Shown: positions 43,838-53,513, counted from the first letter of the stretch. The stretch is DNA of 63,082 nucleotides from an uncultured Desulfovibrio sp. (GCF_944327235.1 NZ_CALVHE010000004.1:1-63082), one strand, 5' to 3'. The notes: generated by a model not told the origin, from the letters alone. Made by a program: numbers and translations.

Positions 43838-45510
43838 GTTGCATTTTCATTTGCCAGCGTGACGTGCAGCTGGGTGTAGTTGTTGAGCAGGGAGAACTCG
43901 GAAAGCAGATCGTCCAGCGCGCCGCAGAACAGGTAGGCGTCCCCCGCTGACGTGAAGCCCTCGCGGTTCAGCGCCAGGTGCAGCTCATGGCCACGCATCA
44001 GGCGGCCGCGGAAAAGCCGTTCCCTGGGGACGGAAAAGAAGTCGCGCACGGCGTCGCAGCGGCGGCGGTTGGCCATGAAGAGTTCCGGGGCGGATTCCGG
44101 CGGCGGCAGATAGAGGGAGAGCAGGCCGCGCAGGGCCTGCGGCGAGGCCAGCGAGAGCAGGTTGGCGTTGATGTGTCCCACGAAGCGCCAGAGCAGCGAC
44201 TCGTCGCGCGGGCGCGGCAGCGTGGGCGTGGGCGCCAGGATATTGCGGAAACTGGCCAGACTGGGGGAGCTGTCCGTCGCTTCGCAGATGTCCCCCACCT
44301 GCAGGCGGGCGGGTTGCGTCGTATTGCAACAGCGCAGATGGAGCGCCAGCGTGAAGGGTTGCGTGTCCATGGCCGCGTCACGCCGGTAGAGCGGCATGAT
44401 CAGGTGTTCCGGTTCACCGCTGACGGGCGACAGGCGGCAGCGGATCTGGTACAGGCCGCCCGCTCGTTGCGGATCGGCGGCCTCGAAGCTGGTGAAGCTC
44501 TCCGTACGCCCGCCGGGGAAAAGGGCCGTGGCCTGCTCCACGGAAAGGATGTCCAGCGTGCGGCGCACGCCGTCCTGAGGGCGCAGGATGTATTCTTCCT
44601 GCGTGTGGCTGACGTTGACCGGCTCGGAGGGCACCCGGCAGATGTTGCTGGCGGGGAAGACGTTGAGCAGGAAGGCGTCTTCCCGGAAGTGCACGTTGCG
44701 GACGGCATCACCCTGCAGGTACAGGCGCAGTTCGCAGGCTGCGGCGTCGGACGGCATCGTCAGCCGCTCCAGCCCCTGCAGATGGAAAAAGAGGAGCTGC
44801 TGCGGCTGGAGGAAATAGCGATGCAGAGCCATATAGGCGCGGGCCAGCCCGCGTCCGGCGGCAAGACGGCCGTCGTGGGGCGAGACGGACAGCGGCTGCA
44901 AGGCGTTCGCGGGCAGGGTCTGGACGGTATGGCCCGTGACGACCTCCACGCGACGCAGCCCCTGCCGCAGGGCATGATACTGCTGCACGGCCTCGGCGTA
45001 GGGGGCGGCAAGGTAGAGGCGCAGGGGCGTGCCGCGCAAGGCCGAGAGGGGACCGCTGCCTTGCAGATGCAGGGAAAGGACGAGGGAGGTCTCGTTGCGG
45101 CGTTCGCAGGTGACGCCCCGGATATGCAGCGGCAGCAGATCCGCCTCGGTATCCAGCGTGTAGATGCAGGGGACGCCGTCCACGGGCCGGGAGGCCAGTT
45201 CCGCGCCGCGCGGCAGATGCAGCGGCTCGCGCAGGTCCTGACGTGGCGTGAAGGCCATGAGCGTCGTGGAGGGCGTGGGCAGGACGGCGTGGGGGAAAGT
45301 CAGGCGCAACAGCGTCTGGAGCAGTTCCGGGGCCGTCTGGTCCAGCCGTTGCCGGACGCGCCCGCACAGATAGGCCACGCCCTCGAGGATGCGCTCCACA
45401 TCGGGGTCCGCGCCGGGCTGCATCATGGGGGCCAGCGCCGGATAACGCCGCCCGAAGGCCTGCGCATCCTCGCGCAGGATGGAAAGTTCTCGCTGATAAT
45501 AACTGTCCAT
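43795..45510 (-). CDS. tssF: T6SS baseplate subunit TssF
   Basis: 571 residues. Opens YYQRELSILREDAQAFGRRYPALAPMM and holds DPDVERILEGVAYLCGRVRQRLDQTAPELLQTLL, the standard TssF/VasA start. Wedge core protein. Located 6 bp after the signal-peptide protein gene and overlapping tssG, so part of one translationally linked unit. Confidence 0.95.
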   Translation of the reverse strand: MDSYYQRELSILREDAQAFGRRYPALAPMMQPGADPDVERILEGVAYLCGRVRQRLDQTAPELLQTLLRLTFPHAVLPTPSTTLMAFTPRQDLREPLHLPRGAELASRPVDGVPCIYTLDTEADLLPLHIRGVTCERRNETSLVLSLHLQGSGPLSALRGTPLRLYLAAPYAEAVQQYHALRQGLRRVEVVTGHTVQTLPANALQPLSVSPHDGRLAAGRGLARAYMALHRYFLQPQQLLFFHLQGLERLTMPSDAAACELRLYLQGDAVRNVHFREDAFLLNVFPASNICRVPSEPVNVSHTQEEYILRPQDGVRRTLDILSVEQATALFPGGRTESFTSFEAADPQRAGGLYQIRCRLSPVSGEPEHLIMPLYRRDAAMDTQPFTLALHLRCCNTTQPARLQVGDICEATDSSPSLASFRNILAPTPTLPRPRDESLLWRFVGHINANLLSLASPQALRGLLSLYLPPPESAPELFMANRRRCDAVRDFFSVPRERLFRGRLMRGHELHLALNREGFTSAGDAYLFCGALDDLLSEFSLLNNYTQLHVTLANENATWSWTPHLGTRPLI

Positions 45511-45516
45511 AACGCC

Positions 45517-46113
45517 TCAGAAGTGGGCTTCCCGTTGCTTGCGCCTCGCCTGTTCCTGTGCGGCGGCGGTCTCGTCGAGGTGCTGTTCGTCCTGCTTTTG
45601 TGCGGCGGCGCTTTTTTGCAGGGCGGCAGGGTCTTCCAGCCGCAGGCGGGCCGTGCCGCGCGTATTGGTCATGGTCAGGCGCACGTCGCCGGCGAATCGG
45701 CGCGCGTAGTCACCGAAGCCCGCTCCCACGGCGTCCCCCTGCCGCTGTACGGCCCCCAGGCCGAAACGCTCCTTGGCGGCGGTATAGAAAGCCTCCCCGG
45801 CCTTACCCTCGATCTCCCAACCGGCGACGCGGCGTTCCGGCCCGCACAGCCAGATGTCCGCCCGGCGCATGGCCGCATCCGGCGAGACATGCTCGAAGCG
45901 TTCCACCACGCAGCCCCCGTCCAGACGCATCTCCCGCGAGCGATAGCCTGCCTCGCGCATACGGGCATGGACGGTCGCGGTCTGATCGCCCAGCCGGATG
46001 CCGAAGGCGGCGGGTGCGGGCGGCGGCGCGTCCGCCGCCGGGACGGGCAGGGCGAAAGCCAGCAGCGGGAGAAGGCAGGCCGCGCCGCACGCCCATGCGT
46101 CGTGCCTAGGCAT
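45517..46113 (-). CDS. Exported protein encoded directly after vgrG (unknown)
   Basis: 198 residues. A signal peptide (ACGAACLLPLLAFALPVPAADA) leads to a small periplasmic domain (about 45-150: IRLGDQTATVHARMREAGYRS, GGCVVERFEHVSPDAAMRRADIWLCGPERRVAGWEIEGKAGEAF) with two Cys, then a charged helical tail rich in Gln/Ala/Lys. The start overlaps the vgrG stop by 8 bp. I do not recognise a family. The position after vgrG and export to the periplasm suit an immunity protein or an envelope-side T6SS helper; neither is shown. Confidence 0.7.
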   Translation of the reverse strand: MPRHDAWACGAACLLPLLAFALPVPAADAPPPAPAAFGIRLGDQTATVHARMREAGYRSREMRLDGGCVVERFEHVSPDAAMRRADIWLCGPERRVAGWEIEGKAGEAFYTAAKERFGLGAVQRQGDAVGAGFGDYARRFAGDVRLTMTNTRGTARLRLEDPAALQKSAAAQKQDEQHLDETAAAQEQARRKQREAHF

Positions 46114-49100
46114 CGTACTCTCCTGCGAGCATGGCCTGCAGCAGCTTCGCAACCTTCTCAACGGAAAGGACTTCATCCTGCCGCTGCTCGAACTGGTCGG
46201 CCGCCCGCGTGGACGCGTCGCCCTGGAGCTTGATGGTGGCGCTTGCTCCCGTGATCTTGATGGCCCCGTTGCCGAGCGTCAGGATGCCGTCCCTTGTGCC
46301 GGTGATCTGGTTGCCGGAAAAGGCGATATCCGCCAGCGTCACCTTTCCGTTGGCCGGCTCCAGAGAGATGCCCTGGTCGGAACAGACGATCTTCGACCCC
46401 TTTCCGTCAAGGCATACCTTGTTATCTTCAAGGATGAGCCGGGCTTCCTTTGCGGACAGGTTGGCGGTGCCATCCCCCATGTCCAGACGGGCTGTCGGAT
46501 TGACCACGTTGTCGGGTTTGCAGGTCACGGCAAGCGAGGTGGGAGAAAAGATAGCCTGTGTGGCGGCGGCATTGTTGGCCGAGGCCTGACTGGACAGGAC
46601 AAGCTGGCCGTGATCGTCCTTTGTCCCCAGGAGCATGGCGATATTTTGCGCATTTGTTACTTGCTGCAAGGTCATGGCGGCGGGTCCGCTGGTGAGCGTC
46701 AACTGCTTGTCGGCCGTGATGCGGGCATTCTCCTCGCTATGCTGGTAGGCCCAGCGGTTGCGCCTGAACTCCAGCTCCGTGGTGTCGGCAAGGAAGGTGG
46801 CCCGTTTGCGGATGTAGTCGCCGCGCCGCGTCGTCGTGTCGTCCTTGATGCGCCAGTCCAGAGCGTCTATTTCCTGCATGAAGTCCGTGGCGTGTCCTTG
46901 CTGGATCTCCAGGCCCCAGGCGTTTGCCTTCGCCATAGCGTCATCCGCATTGAGGGAGGAGAAGGGCGTGAGGACGCCGATGTTGCCGGGGGCCTCTCCC
47001 GGAGCGTAGTTCTCCAGCTTGCCCAGGGCGTCGGTCGTCGTTTTGGTGTACTTCTTGTGGTGGAGAGCCATATCCGGGGAAGCCGGCCGCGGCAGATCAC
47101 GGGTGTTGCGCAGGATGCCGCGCTGGGAATGCATGGCGATGGAATCCCGCGCCGTCATGGTGATGTTGGCGTCGTCGGTGCGCAGCAGGATGCCGCCCAG
47201 CGTGTTGGTTTTTTCGTAACCTTGTACGAAAAGCACCAGAGAGACCAGTTCCGGGATGAGCGCGAGCACATCGTCAGTAACGAAGGTCCGTACGGCGTCG
47301 ATCTTGTTTTTGTAGAAGTAGGCGGCGTCGCTCATGGAGTTTTTGCCGCAGCAGTCCTGCCAGACTTTTTCCAGCGCGGTCAGGCAGGCGCTCAATTCCG
47401 CCTTATTCTGTTCCTGCTTGACGATCTCGGATACGCAGCCCGCGACTGTGGCGTCCATCGTCGTTTTGTCGCTGGCCTCCTTGGCGGAGGCCTCGTACGT
47501 TTTCATGGCCTCACTGGCCGCATTTTTTTGGGCGGCAATGGCTGAGTCATAGGTGGCTATGGCTTTGACAAGGGCCGTGGCGACCTCCTCATAAGCGGCG
47601 CAACCAGATGTGATCCTCGCTGCCCGGCCGCTTTCATTGTAGGCTGCATACACCTTCTCATCCTTGTCGTACAGCGTCTTCATGGCCGTTTCCAGCGCAT
47701 CGAGATAGACGGTCTTCGGGACGGCCGAGCCGGCTTCCAGCCCGAGATTCGTTATGTCGGCAGCGCTCTTGAGAGCCAGCGACGTAAGATAGGTGACCAT
47801 GACGGACAGCAGTTCCGCCTTGTTGGGGAATATCTGCAGCAGCGATCTGGCCTCATCCGACTTGGCAAGAAGAGAGACGCCGTATTTCAACGGCGTCATC
47901 CCCTTGGATGACTGTATCGAGGCGGAGGCGTTGAGAGCGGTCGCCAGCGCCTTCAGGCCGGTGCTGCTCCATGCGGCGCTCTCTTTCCCGGTAGAGTCCC
48001 CGGCGACCGAGCTGCCCAGCGAGTCCGCGGCCGTGCTGCCGATATTGGCGAGCGCTTCAAAAAACGTCGTGAAGAAATAGGCGTGCCCGTAACCGTAGAC
48101 GCCGTTGTTGAGCTTGTAGCCGCTGATCTGGGAAAGGCCGAAACTTGCAAGCTGCGTCATGCCGACGCCCGCGGTCTGCATGACGTTGGCCGAGGTGAGG
48201 ATGGCGCTCTCCGTGGAGCCCGCCGCCAGGGTCAGGCCGCTGCCCGCGGGCGTGGAGAGAGATATGCCCTGTTTCTTGTCCGTGTCGTTGATGGTGATCT
48301 GGTTGCCGCCGGGGCTGCGCAGGCCCTGAAAGTTGGCATTGCCCGAACCGGAGATGCTGCCCGTCTCGCCGTTGGCCAGCGCGCCGCCGATGACCGGTAG
48401 GTCGGGATTGCCGTCAACGAAGGAGACGAGCACTTCCGTTCCCGGCAGCAGGGGCAGACCGAGGCCGCTGTCCTTGCCCACCTGCGGCTGGGCACGGCGT
48501 ATCCAGCAACTGGCATTGCCGCCCGTCCTGCCGGAGATGTCAAAGGGAAAGGTCAGCTTGTAGCGGCCGTATCCGTCCATCTCCGCCCGCGCTCCGCTGC
48601 TGTCCCCGGCCACGAAGGCCCGCAGCACGCCGGGGATGCGGCTGCGCGGGGCCGTGCGCGCCGGGCGGTAGGGCACGTCCGCCTCCATACAGGTGAAGGT
48701 GTTGCGGTAATAGAGGCGCTCGCCGGGTTCGCGCAGGGGGATGCCCAGCCCCAGGGAAAGGAAGGCGTCCTGCCGTCCTTCGTGGGTGACTTCTGTAATG
48801 AGGTAATCCCGGTTGAACGGATCGCTGTAATGCCCGTCCAGCCGGAATATCCGGCCCGGCCGCAGCGCGGGCGCGGAGCTTGCGCCGTGGAAGAGGCGGC
48901 CCCGGCAGCGCAGTTCCTCGGCACGGATGGCGGCCAGCCGGTTGGCCTCGTTGTCGTTGTCCACATATTCATTGCTCAGGTAGACATCTCCGAGACCGTT
49001 GCCGTCCACATCCGCCATGCCCACCACGGGCTTGTTGGGATTGCGCCAGTCATAGCTGCGCAGCACCACCCGGCGCGGCAGCGGCGTCTGGGTCAGGGCA

Positions 49101-49762
49101 AAGAAGACGATGACCTCTTCCCGCATATCCCCTTCCAGGCCGGAGGCGGGCGAGTAGGACAGTCGGGGGATGTCATCCGTGCTGTGCGACTGCGGCGCAT
49201 CGGCAAAGATGACCTTGTCCGTGCCGTCCTTCTCCTCGAAATAGAAGTACGCGCCCTGCTCCTCCATGCGCCAGCACATATAGTCATGGAGCGTCTCCTG
49301 ATACTGCATGGCGAATTCGGGAGCGGGGTAGTCCTGCGCCGTCAGGCGGAATTCGTGCGGGAAGCTGAAAAACGGTTGCGAGGACATGAGTTCGCGCAGC
49401 ACGTCCTCCAGCTTTTTGCCCAGAAAGATGGCGCTTTGTCGTATCTGGCTCAGTTTCCAGAAGGTCGGGCGCAGCCGCACGGCATAATAGGCGTAGCCGT
49501 TGAAAAATCCCCGCTGCTCCACCGCCGCGGGATAGCCGGAAAAGACGGCCGGTTCGGCGTCGCCGTCCCGCACCACCTCGAAGCGGCAGGGAGCGGCTAG
49601 CAGGGCCCCGGTATCCACGGCGGCGTCGGTGCACACAAGGTCTATCTGGAAGTCGAAAAGCTGATGCAGGCCCTCCACACCGCGAAAGCCCACGACATGG
49701 AATGGCTCGTTGCTCTGATGCGACGAGAAAAAGCGGAAACGTTCGGTCAGCGTGGTCGGCAT
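46106..49762 (-). CDS. vgrG: T6SS spike protein VgrG (TssI) with large inserted region
   Basis: 1218 residues, much longer than a plain VgrG (about 600-700). Gp27-like head (about 1-350; FDFQIDLVC, YQETLHDYMCWRMEEQGAYFYFEE), OB domain (about 375-460; GRYKLTFPFDISGRTGG..SCWIRRAQP, PLLPGTEVLVSFVDGNPDLPVI), and start of the beta-helix needle (about 465-530). A mainly helical block (about 540-855) then interrupts it, after which needle-like strands return (855-880, 1010-1030, 1085-1185). The inserted block matches no toxin I know. AAGGA lies before the ATG. Carries or forms the spike tip together with the PAAR-like protein. Confidence 0.92.
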   Translation of the reverse strand: MPTTLTERFRFFSSHQSNEPFHVVGFRGVEGLHQLFDFQIDLVCTDAAVDTGALLAAPCRFEVVRDGDAEPAVFSGYPAAVEQRGFFNGYAYYAVRLRPTFWKLSQIRQSAIFLGKKLEDVLRELMSSQPFFSFPHEFRLTAQDYPAPEFAMQYQETLHDYMCWRMEEQGAYFYFEEKDGTDKVIFADAPQSHSTDDIPRLSYSPASGLEGDMREEVIVFFALTQTPLPRRVVLRSYDWRNPNKPVVGMADVDGNGLGDVYLSNEYVDNDNEANRLAAIRAEELRCRGRLFHGASSAPALRPGRIFRLDGHYSDPFNRDYLITEVTHEGRQDAFLSLGLGIPLREPGERLYYRNTFTCMEADVPYRPARTAPRSRIPGVLRAFVAGDSSGARAEMDGYGRYKLTFPFDISGRTGGNASCWIRRAQPQVGKDSGLGLPLLPGTEVLVSFVDGNPDLPVIGGALANGETGSISGSGNANFQGLRSPGGNQITINDTDKKQGISLSTPAGSGLTLAAGSTESAILTSANVMQTAGVGMTQLASFGLSQISGYKLNNGVYGYGHAYFFTTFFEALANIGSTAADSLGSSVAGDSTGKESAAWSSTGLKALATALNASASIQSSKGMTPLKYGVSLLAKSDEARSLLQIFPNKAELLSVMVTYLTSLALKSAADITNLGLEAGSAVPKTVYLDALETAMKTLYDKDEKVYAAYNESGRAARITSGCAAYEEVATALVKAIATYDSAIAAQKNAASEAMKTYEASAKEASDKTTMDATVAGCVSEIVKQEQNKAELSACLTALEKVWQDCCGKNSMSDAAYFYKNKIDAVRTFVTDDVLALIPELVSLVLFVQGYEKTNTLGGILLRTDDANITMTARDSIAMHSQRGILRNTRDLPRPASPDMALHHKKYTKTTTDALGKLENYAPGEAPGNIGVLTPFSSLNADDAMAKANAWGLEIQQGHATDFMQEIDALDWRIKDDTTTRRGDYIRKRATFLADTTELEFRRNRWAYQHSEENARITADKQLTLTSGPAAMTLQQVTNAQNIAMLLGTKDDHGQLVLSSQASANNAAATQAIFSPTSLAVTCKPDNVVNPTARLDMGDGTANLSAKEARLILEDNKVCLDGKGSKIVCSDQGISLEPANGKVTLADIAFSGNQITGTRDGILTLGNGAIKITGASATIKLQGDASTRAADQFEQRQDEVLSVEKVAKLLQAMLAGEYDA

Positions 49763-49827
49763 GGCATGTCCTTGGTGGAAGAAGAGGAGCGCGATGGGCT
49801 TGCCTTGTCCCTGTCACTTCCCTTGCT

Positions 49828-50049
49828 CAAAGCGTGCTGGGGGAGGGATGGGAGGCTTGGGGGGAAGAATGGCAAGAATGCCTTTTCTCGCTTCGCTGCG
49901 AAAAGGCTGGGCCCTCCAGCGCTGGCGGCGACCGAAAGGCGGGCCGCAGGGCCGTGCCTGTTAGGCGACGCAGGAGCCTTACAGACATCGACAGCAGAGC
50001 GAGGGGGTCCCCTTCCCCCCAAACAAATAGCGAATAATATCAACAGGCC
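49828..50049. repeat. R2 intergenic repeat, long copy b
   Basis: 222 bp. Outer parts CAAAGCGTGCTGGGGGAGGG and GGTCCCCTTCCCCCCAAA match copy a; between them are about 150 bp not found elsewhere in the window, with a CCTTTTC/GAAAAGG hairpin. The right edge runs AACAGGCCCTA into the stop of the next gene. Fills the gap between vgrG and the 50050 gene. Confidence 0.65.
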
Positions 50050-50829
50050 CTAACAGAGCGGCAGCACGAAGAGGTCCGCCGCGTCGCCGTCGGGGAGCGG
50101 GCCGAAGACCAGCGCATCGGGCAGACCGTCCAGACGGACGAAATAACTGTCGGCCGGAGTCAGACGGTTGCCTGTCCCCCAGGCGGTGAATTCCCGTTCG
50201 GCCGCCGTGAGCCGCAGCCCGCGCAAGGGGTGGTGCAGGGTACAGCGCTGCGGGATGGTCCCGGCCTGTCCCACGCCGTGCGCGTCGGGCGCGCAGCCGC
50301 ACGCCCCCAGCAGCACGCCCTCCCACGGGTCATGCGCCGGGCCGCACTCCAGCCAGAGGCCGAGGCCGGGCCGGGCATGGACGGCAAGGCGGTAGGGCGG
50401 CGCGGCAAGAGTCCCCGGCGTATGCAGGCGGGCGATGGCTCTGGCCCCGATATTTTTGGTGACCACGTCCGCATCGGCCAGCGGGAGCGGCAGCGGCGGC
50501 AGCTCGCCGCCGGAGGGGGCCAGCAGGATAGGGAGCGCCCGCCCCGCTTCCTGTCGTCGCGTATGCTGCACGGCCAGCGCCGTGAGGGCCAGCCCCCGCA
50601 GGATATCCTTGCGGGCGAAACTTTGTGCGTTGCCGACGATGAGCCATGCCCCGCAGTCGGGGCGGCAGACCTCCGTCAGCAGCGGGGCCAGTGCCTGCGC
50701 ATCGGTGATGCCCGTCAGAAAATGCGCCTGACAATCGGCCCCGAGGCGGGAGATCTCCCCGCCCAGCGAGCGGGCAAGGGCTTCGTTCTCTTCGAGCAGG
50801 GTCAGGAGAAGGGAGGGGCGTCTGCTCAT
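50050..50829 (-). CDS. T6SS-cluster protein of unknown function
   Basis: 259 residues between clpV and vgrG; its ATG overlaps the clpV stop (ATGA, 50826-50829). No signal peptide or membrane span. N-terminal half has beta/alpha character (GAWLIVGNAQSFARKDILRGLALTALAVQ), C-terminal half is beta-rich with several short Gly/Pro turns and ends DALVFGPLPDGDAADLFVLPLC. Not recognised. Given its place, it may be an adaptor for VgrG, or act with ClpV. Confidence 0.6.
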   Translation of the reverse strand: MSRRPSLLLTLLEENEALARSLGGEISRLGADCQAHFLTGITDAQALAPLLTEVCRPDCGAWLIVGNAQSFARKDILRGLALTALAVQHTRRQEAGRALPILLAPSGGELPPLPLPLADADVVTKNIGARAIARLHTPGTLAAPPYRLAVHARPGLGLWLECGPAHDPWEGVLLGACGCAPDAHGVGQAGTIPQRCTLHHPLRGLRLTAAEREFTAWGTGNRLTPADSYFVRLDGLPDALVFGPLPDGDAADLFVLPLC

Positions 50830-53513
50830 GCCGTGTGCTCCGGGGAGGCAGCGTCAAAATCCATGACGAGCTCGTTGTCCCTGATGTCCAGATGCACGCC
50901 TTGCGGCGGGCAGTCCCCGGCCATGTGGGAGAGGATGCTGCGGGCCAGATCGGGCAGGACGGTCCCGGCAAGGACGTAATCTATGTTGCGCGCGCCGGTC
51001 TCGGTCTCCGTGCAGCGGGAGGCCAGCCAGCGCGGCACGCTGTCGCTCCAGACGCAGCGCATACCGTTGTTGGCCGCCAGCCTGCGGGCCAGCGCATCCA
51101 GCTTGAGCCCGGCGATGGAGGCAAGCATCTCCTCGTTCAGGTTCAGGTAGGGCACCACATGCATACGGGCCAGCAGCGCGGGCTGGAAATGTGAGGAGAG
51201 CAGCGGCCGCAGGGCGGCGGCCACGGTCTCGAGGGCGGGCGGTTCCTCGCAGCCTTCGCAAAGCGCCTGCGTGATCTCCGAGCCGAGATTGGAGGTCAGC
51301 ATGATGACCGTATTGCGGAAGCTGACTTCCGTCCCTTCGCCGTCGGTGAGCGTCCCCTTGTCGAACACCTGATAAAAAAGCTGCATGACATCGGGGTGCG
51401 CCTTTTCCACCTCGTCCAGCAGCACCACGGCATAGGGGCGGCGACGTACGGCCTCGGTCAGGAGACCGCCTTCGCCGTAGCCCACATAGCCGGGCGGCGA
51501 GCCGATGAGTCGGGAAACGGTGTGCTTTTCCTGAAATTCGCTCATATTGATGGTGATGACCGAGCGTTCGTCCCCGAAGAGGGCATCGGCCAGCGCCAGA
51601 CCGGTCTCCGTCTTGCCGACGCCGGAGGGCCCCACCAGCAGGAACACGCCCAGCGGCTGTTCCGGCGCGCGCAGACCGGCCTTGCCAGCCTGTATGCCTT
51701 CCACCACGGCGCGCAGAGCCATGTCCTGCCCCCGGATGCGGGCGGACAGCGTCTGCGCGAGCGCGGCGATCTGACCGGCCTGATCGCGGGCCACCTTGCC
51801 CACGGGGATGCCGGTCCAGTCGGAGACCACTTGCGCCACCACATCGGCCGTCACTTCCACACTGACCAGCGGCGTCCCGGCCTGACGGGCGGCGAGCGCT
51901 TCACGGGCCGTCCGCAGGGCCGCTCCGGCGGACGCGACAGCCTCCGACGCGTCAGGCTCCGCCGCATCCTCAGCGGCGGCACGGGCGGCGGCCAGCGCCG
52001 CGCGGGCATCCAGCACCGCCTGCGCCAGCTCCTTTTCCTCCCGCCAGCGGGCGTCCAGCGCCTCGGCTTCGGCATGGGCCGCCGTCATGGCGTCCCGCAG
52101 GGCGGCGCAACGGCTCTCGTCCACATCCGCCCCCTCGGCGGCGTCGCGTTCCAGCGCGTCGAGCTGGCGGCGGCAGGCCTGCGCGCGGCGTTCCGCGTCC
52201 TCCAGCGCGCCGGGTTTGGCTACCTGCGAGACCTTGACGCGGGCGCAGGCCGTATCCAGCAGATCGACGGCCTTGTCCGGCAGGAAGCGTCCGCTGATGT
52301 AGCGCCCGGCATAGTCGGCCGCCGCCTGCAGGGCCTCGTCCCGCACGAGCACCTTGTGAGCGGCCTCATATCCGGCGCGCAGACCGCGCAAAATGAGCCC
52401 CGTGGTCTCCACCGACGGCTCGTCCAGGCGCACGAGCTGGAAACGCCGGGCCAGAGCGGCGTCCTTTTCAAAATATTTCTTGTATTCCTTCCAGGTGGTC
52501 GCGGCGCAGGTGCGGATCTCACCGCGCGCCAGAGCGGGCTTCATGAGGTTGGCCGCATCCGAGCCGCCCGCGCTGTTGCCCGCCCCTACGAGCAGATGGG
52601 CTTCATCAATAAAAAGGATGATGGACTTTTCCGACGCCTTGATCTCGTCCAGGACGCCCTTGAGGCGGCGTTCGAACTCGCCTTTCACCGAGGCCCCGGC
52701 CTCGAGCAGGCCCATGTCCAGACTGAGCAGGGTCGTCCCCTGCAGGGTCTCCGGCACGTCGCCCTCACTGATGCGCAGGGCGAGGCCCTCCATGACCGCC
52801 GTCTTGCCCACGCCGGGCTCCCCCACGAGGATGGGATTGTTCTTGCGGCGGCGGGCCAGGATGTCCACCATCTGCCGGATCTCCTGATCCCGGCCAAAGA
52901 CCGGATCGAGCTTCCCGGCGCGGGCCTTTTCGGTAAAGTCCTCGCAGAAGCGGGCAAGGAAGCTCTCGCCGCCCTGTCCCGCGTGTCCGGCCTGCCCGGT
53001 GGCGATGTCCGCGGCCCCGGCGGACGGCAGGACATCCGTTTCGCAGGTGCCTTCGGTCAGGCGGGCGAAATCGCGCAGCAGCGTTTCGCTGTCGAGGGAA
53101 CGCAGCAGGGCGGGATAGTCGCCCTGCGCATAGAAGCCCGGACGGCGCAGGAAGGCCAGCAGCACGCCGCCGGAGCGCAGACCAGCGGCCCCCAGATCCA
53201 CGGACGAGACCAGCCAGCCGGCTTCCAGCACGTCCTGCAGGGTGGGCGAAAAGACCGGACGCCCCGTATTGCCGCTGCGCAGCAGGGAAAGGCTGCGCTG
53301 CAGCTCGCGCCGGAGAGGGGCGATATCGCATCCGGAACGGCTCAGCAGCAGGGGGGCGTCGCCGTGTTCCTCTTCGAGGCAGGACAGCAGGAAGTGCTCG
53401 AACGTGACTTCATAATGCTCGTGGTTGACGGCGTATCCCGCAGCGGCGTGCAGGGCCTGAGTACAGAAACCGTTGCATTTGTCGATGAGACCCTTCATGT
53501 CTACGCCGATCAT
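50826..53513 (-). CDS. clpV: T6SS ATPase ClpV (TssH)
   Basis: 895 residues. AAA+ unfoldase that recycles contracted TssBC sheath. N-domain (about 1-150), first ATPase site GEPGVGKT (231-238) with FIDEAHLLVGAG, a coiled-coil middle domain, second site GPSGVGKT (628-635) with VVLLDEVEKAHPDV, and a C-terminal lid. The N-domain and its VTFEHFLLSCLEEE segment favour ClpV over ClpB. ATG 53513 has AAGGAGAGG upstream. First gene of the T6SS transcript; promoter candidate at 53623-53652. Confidence 0.95.
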   Translation of the reverse strand: MIGVDMKGLIDKCNGFCTQALHAAAGYAVNHEHYEVTFEHFLLSCLEEEHGDAPLLLSRSGCDIAPLRRELQRSLSLLRSGNTGRPVFSPTLQDVLEAGWLVSSVDLGAAGLRSGGVLLAFLRRPGFYAQGDYPALLRSLDSETLLRDFARLTEGTCETDVLPSAGAADIATGQAGHAGQGGESFLARFCEDFTEKARAGKLDPVFGRDQEIRQMVDILARRRKNNPILVGEPGVGKTAVMEGLALRISEGDVPETLQGTTLLSLDMGLLEAGASVKGEFERRLKGVLDEIKASEKSIILFIDEAHLLVGAGNSAGGSDAANLMKPALARGEIRTCAATTWKEYKKYFEKDAALARRFQLVRLDEPSVETTGLILRGLRAGYEAAHKVLVRDEALQAAADYAGRYISGRFLPDKAVDLLDTACARVKVSQVAKPGALEDAERRAQACRRQLDALERDAAEGADVDESRCAALRDAMTAAHAEAEALDARWREEKELAQAVLDARAALAAARAAAEDAAEPDASEAVASAGAALRTAREALAARQAGTPLVSVEVTADVVAQVVSDWTGIPVGKVARDQAGQIAALAQTLSARIRGQDMALRAVVEGIQAGKAGLRAPEQPLGVFLLVGPSGVGKTETGLALADALFGDERSVITINMSEFQEKHTVSRLIGSPPGYVGYGEGGLLTEAVRRRPYAVVLLDEVEKAHPDVMQLFYQVFDKGTLTDGEGTEVSFRNTVIMLTSNLGSEITQALCEGCEEPPALETVAAALRPLLSSHFQPALLARMHVVPYLNLNEEMLASIAGLKLDALARRLAANNGMRCVWSDSVPRWLASRCTETETGARNIDYVLAGTVLPDLARSILSHMAGDCPPQGVHLDIRDNELVMDFDAASPEHTA

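Noticed and set aside
25531..53513. The T6SS cluster as a phage tail or eCIS
   Set aside because: Presence of TssJ, TssL, TssM, TssK and ClpV marks a membrane-anchored T6SS; no phage capsid, lysis or terminase gene is present.
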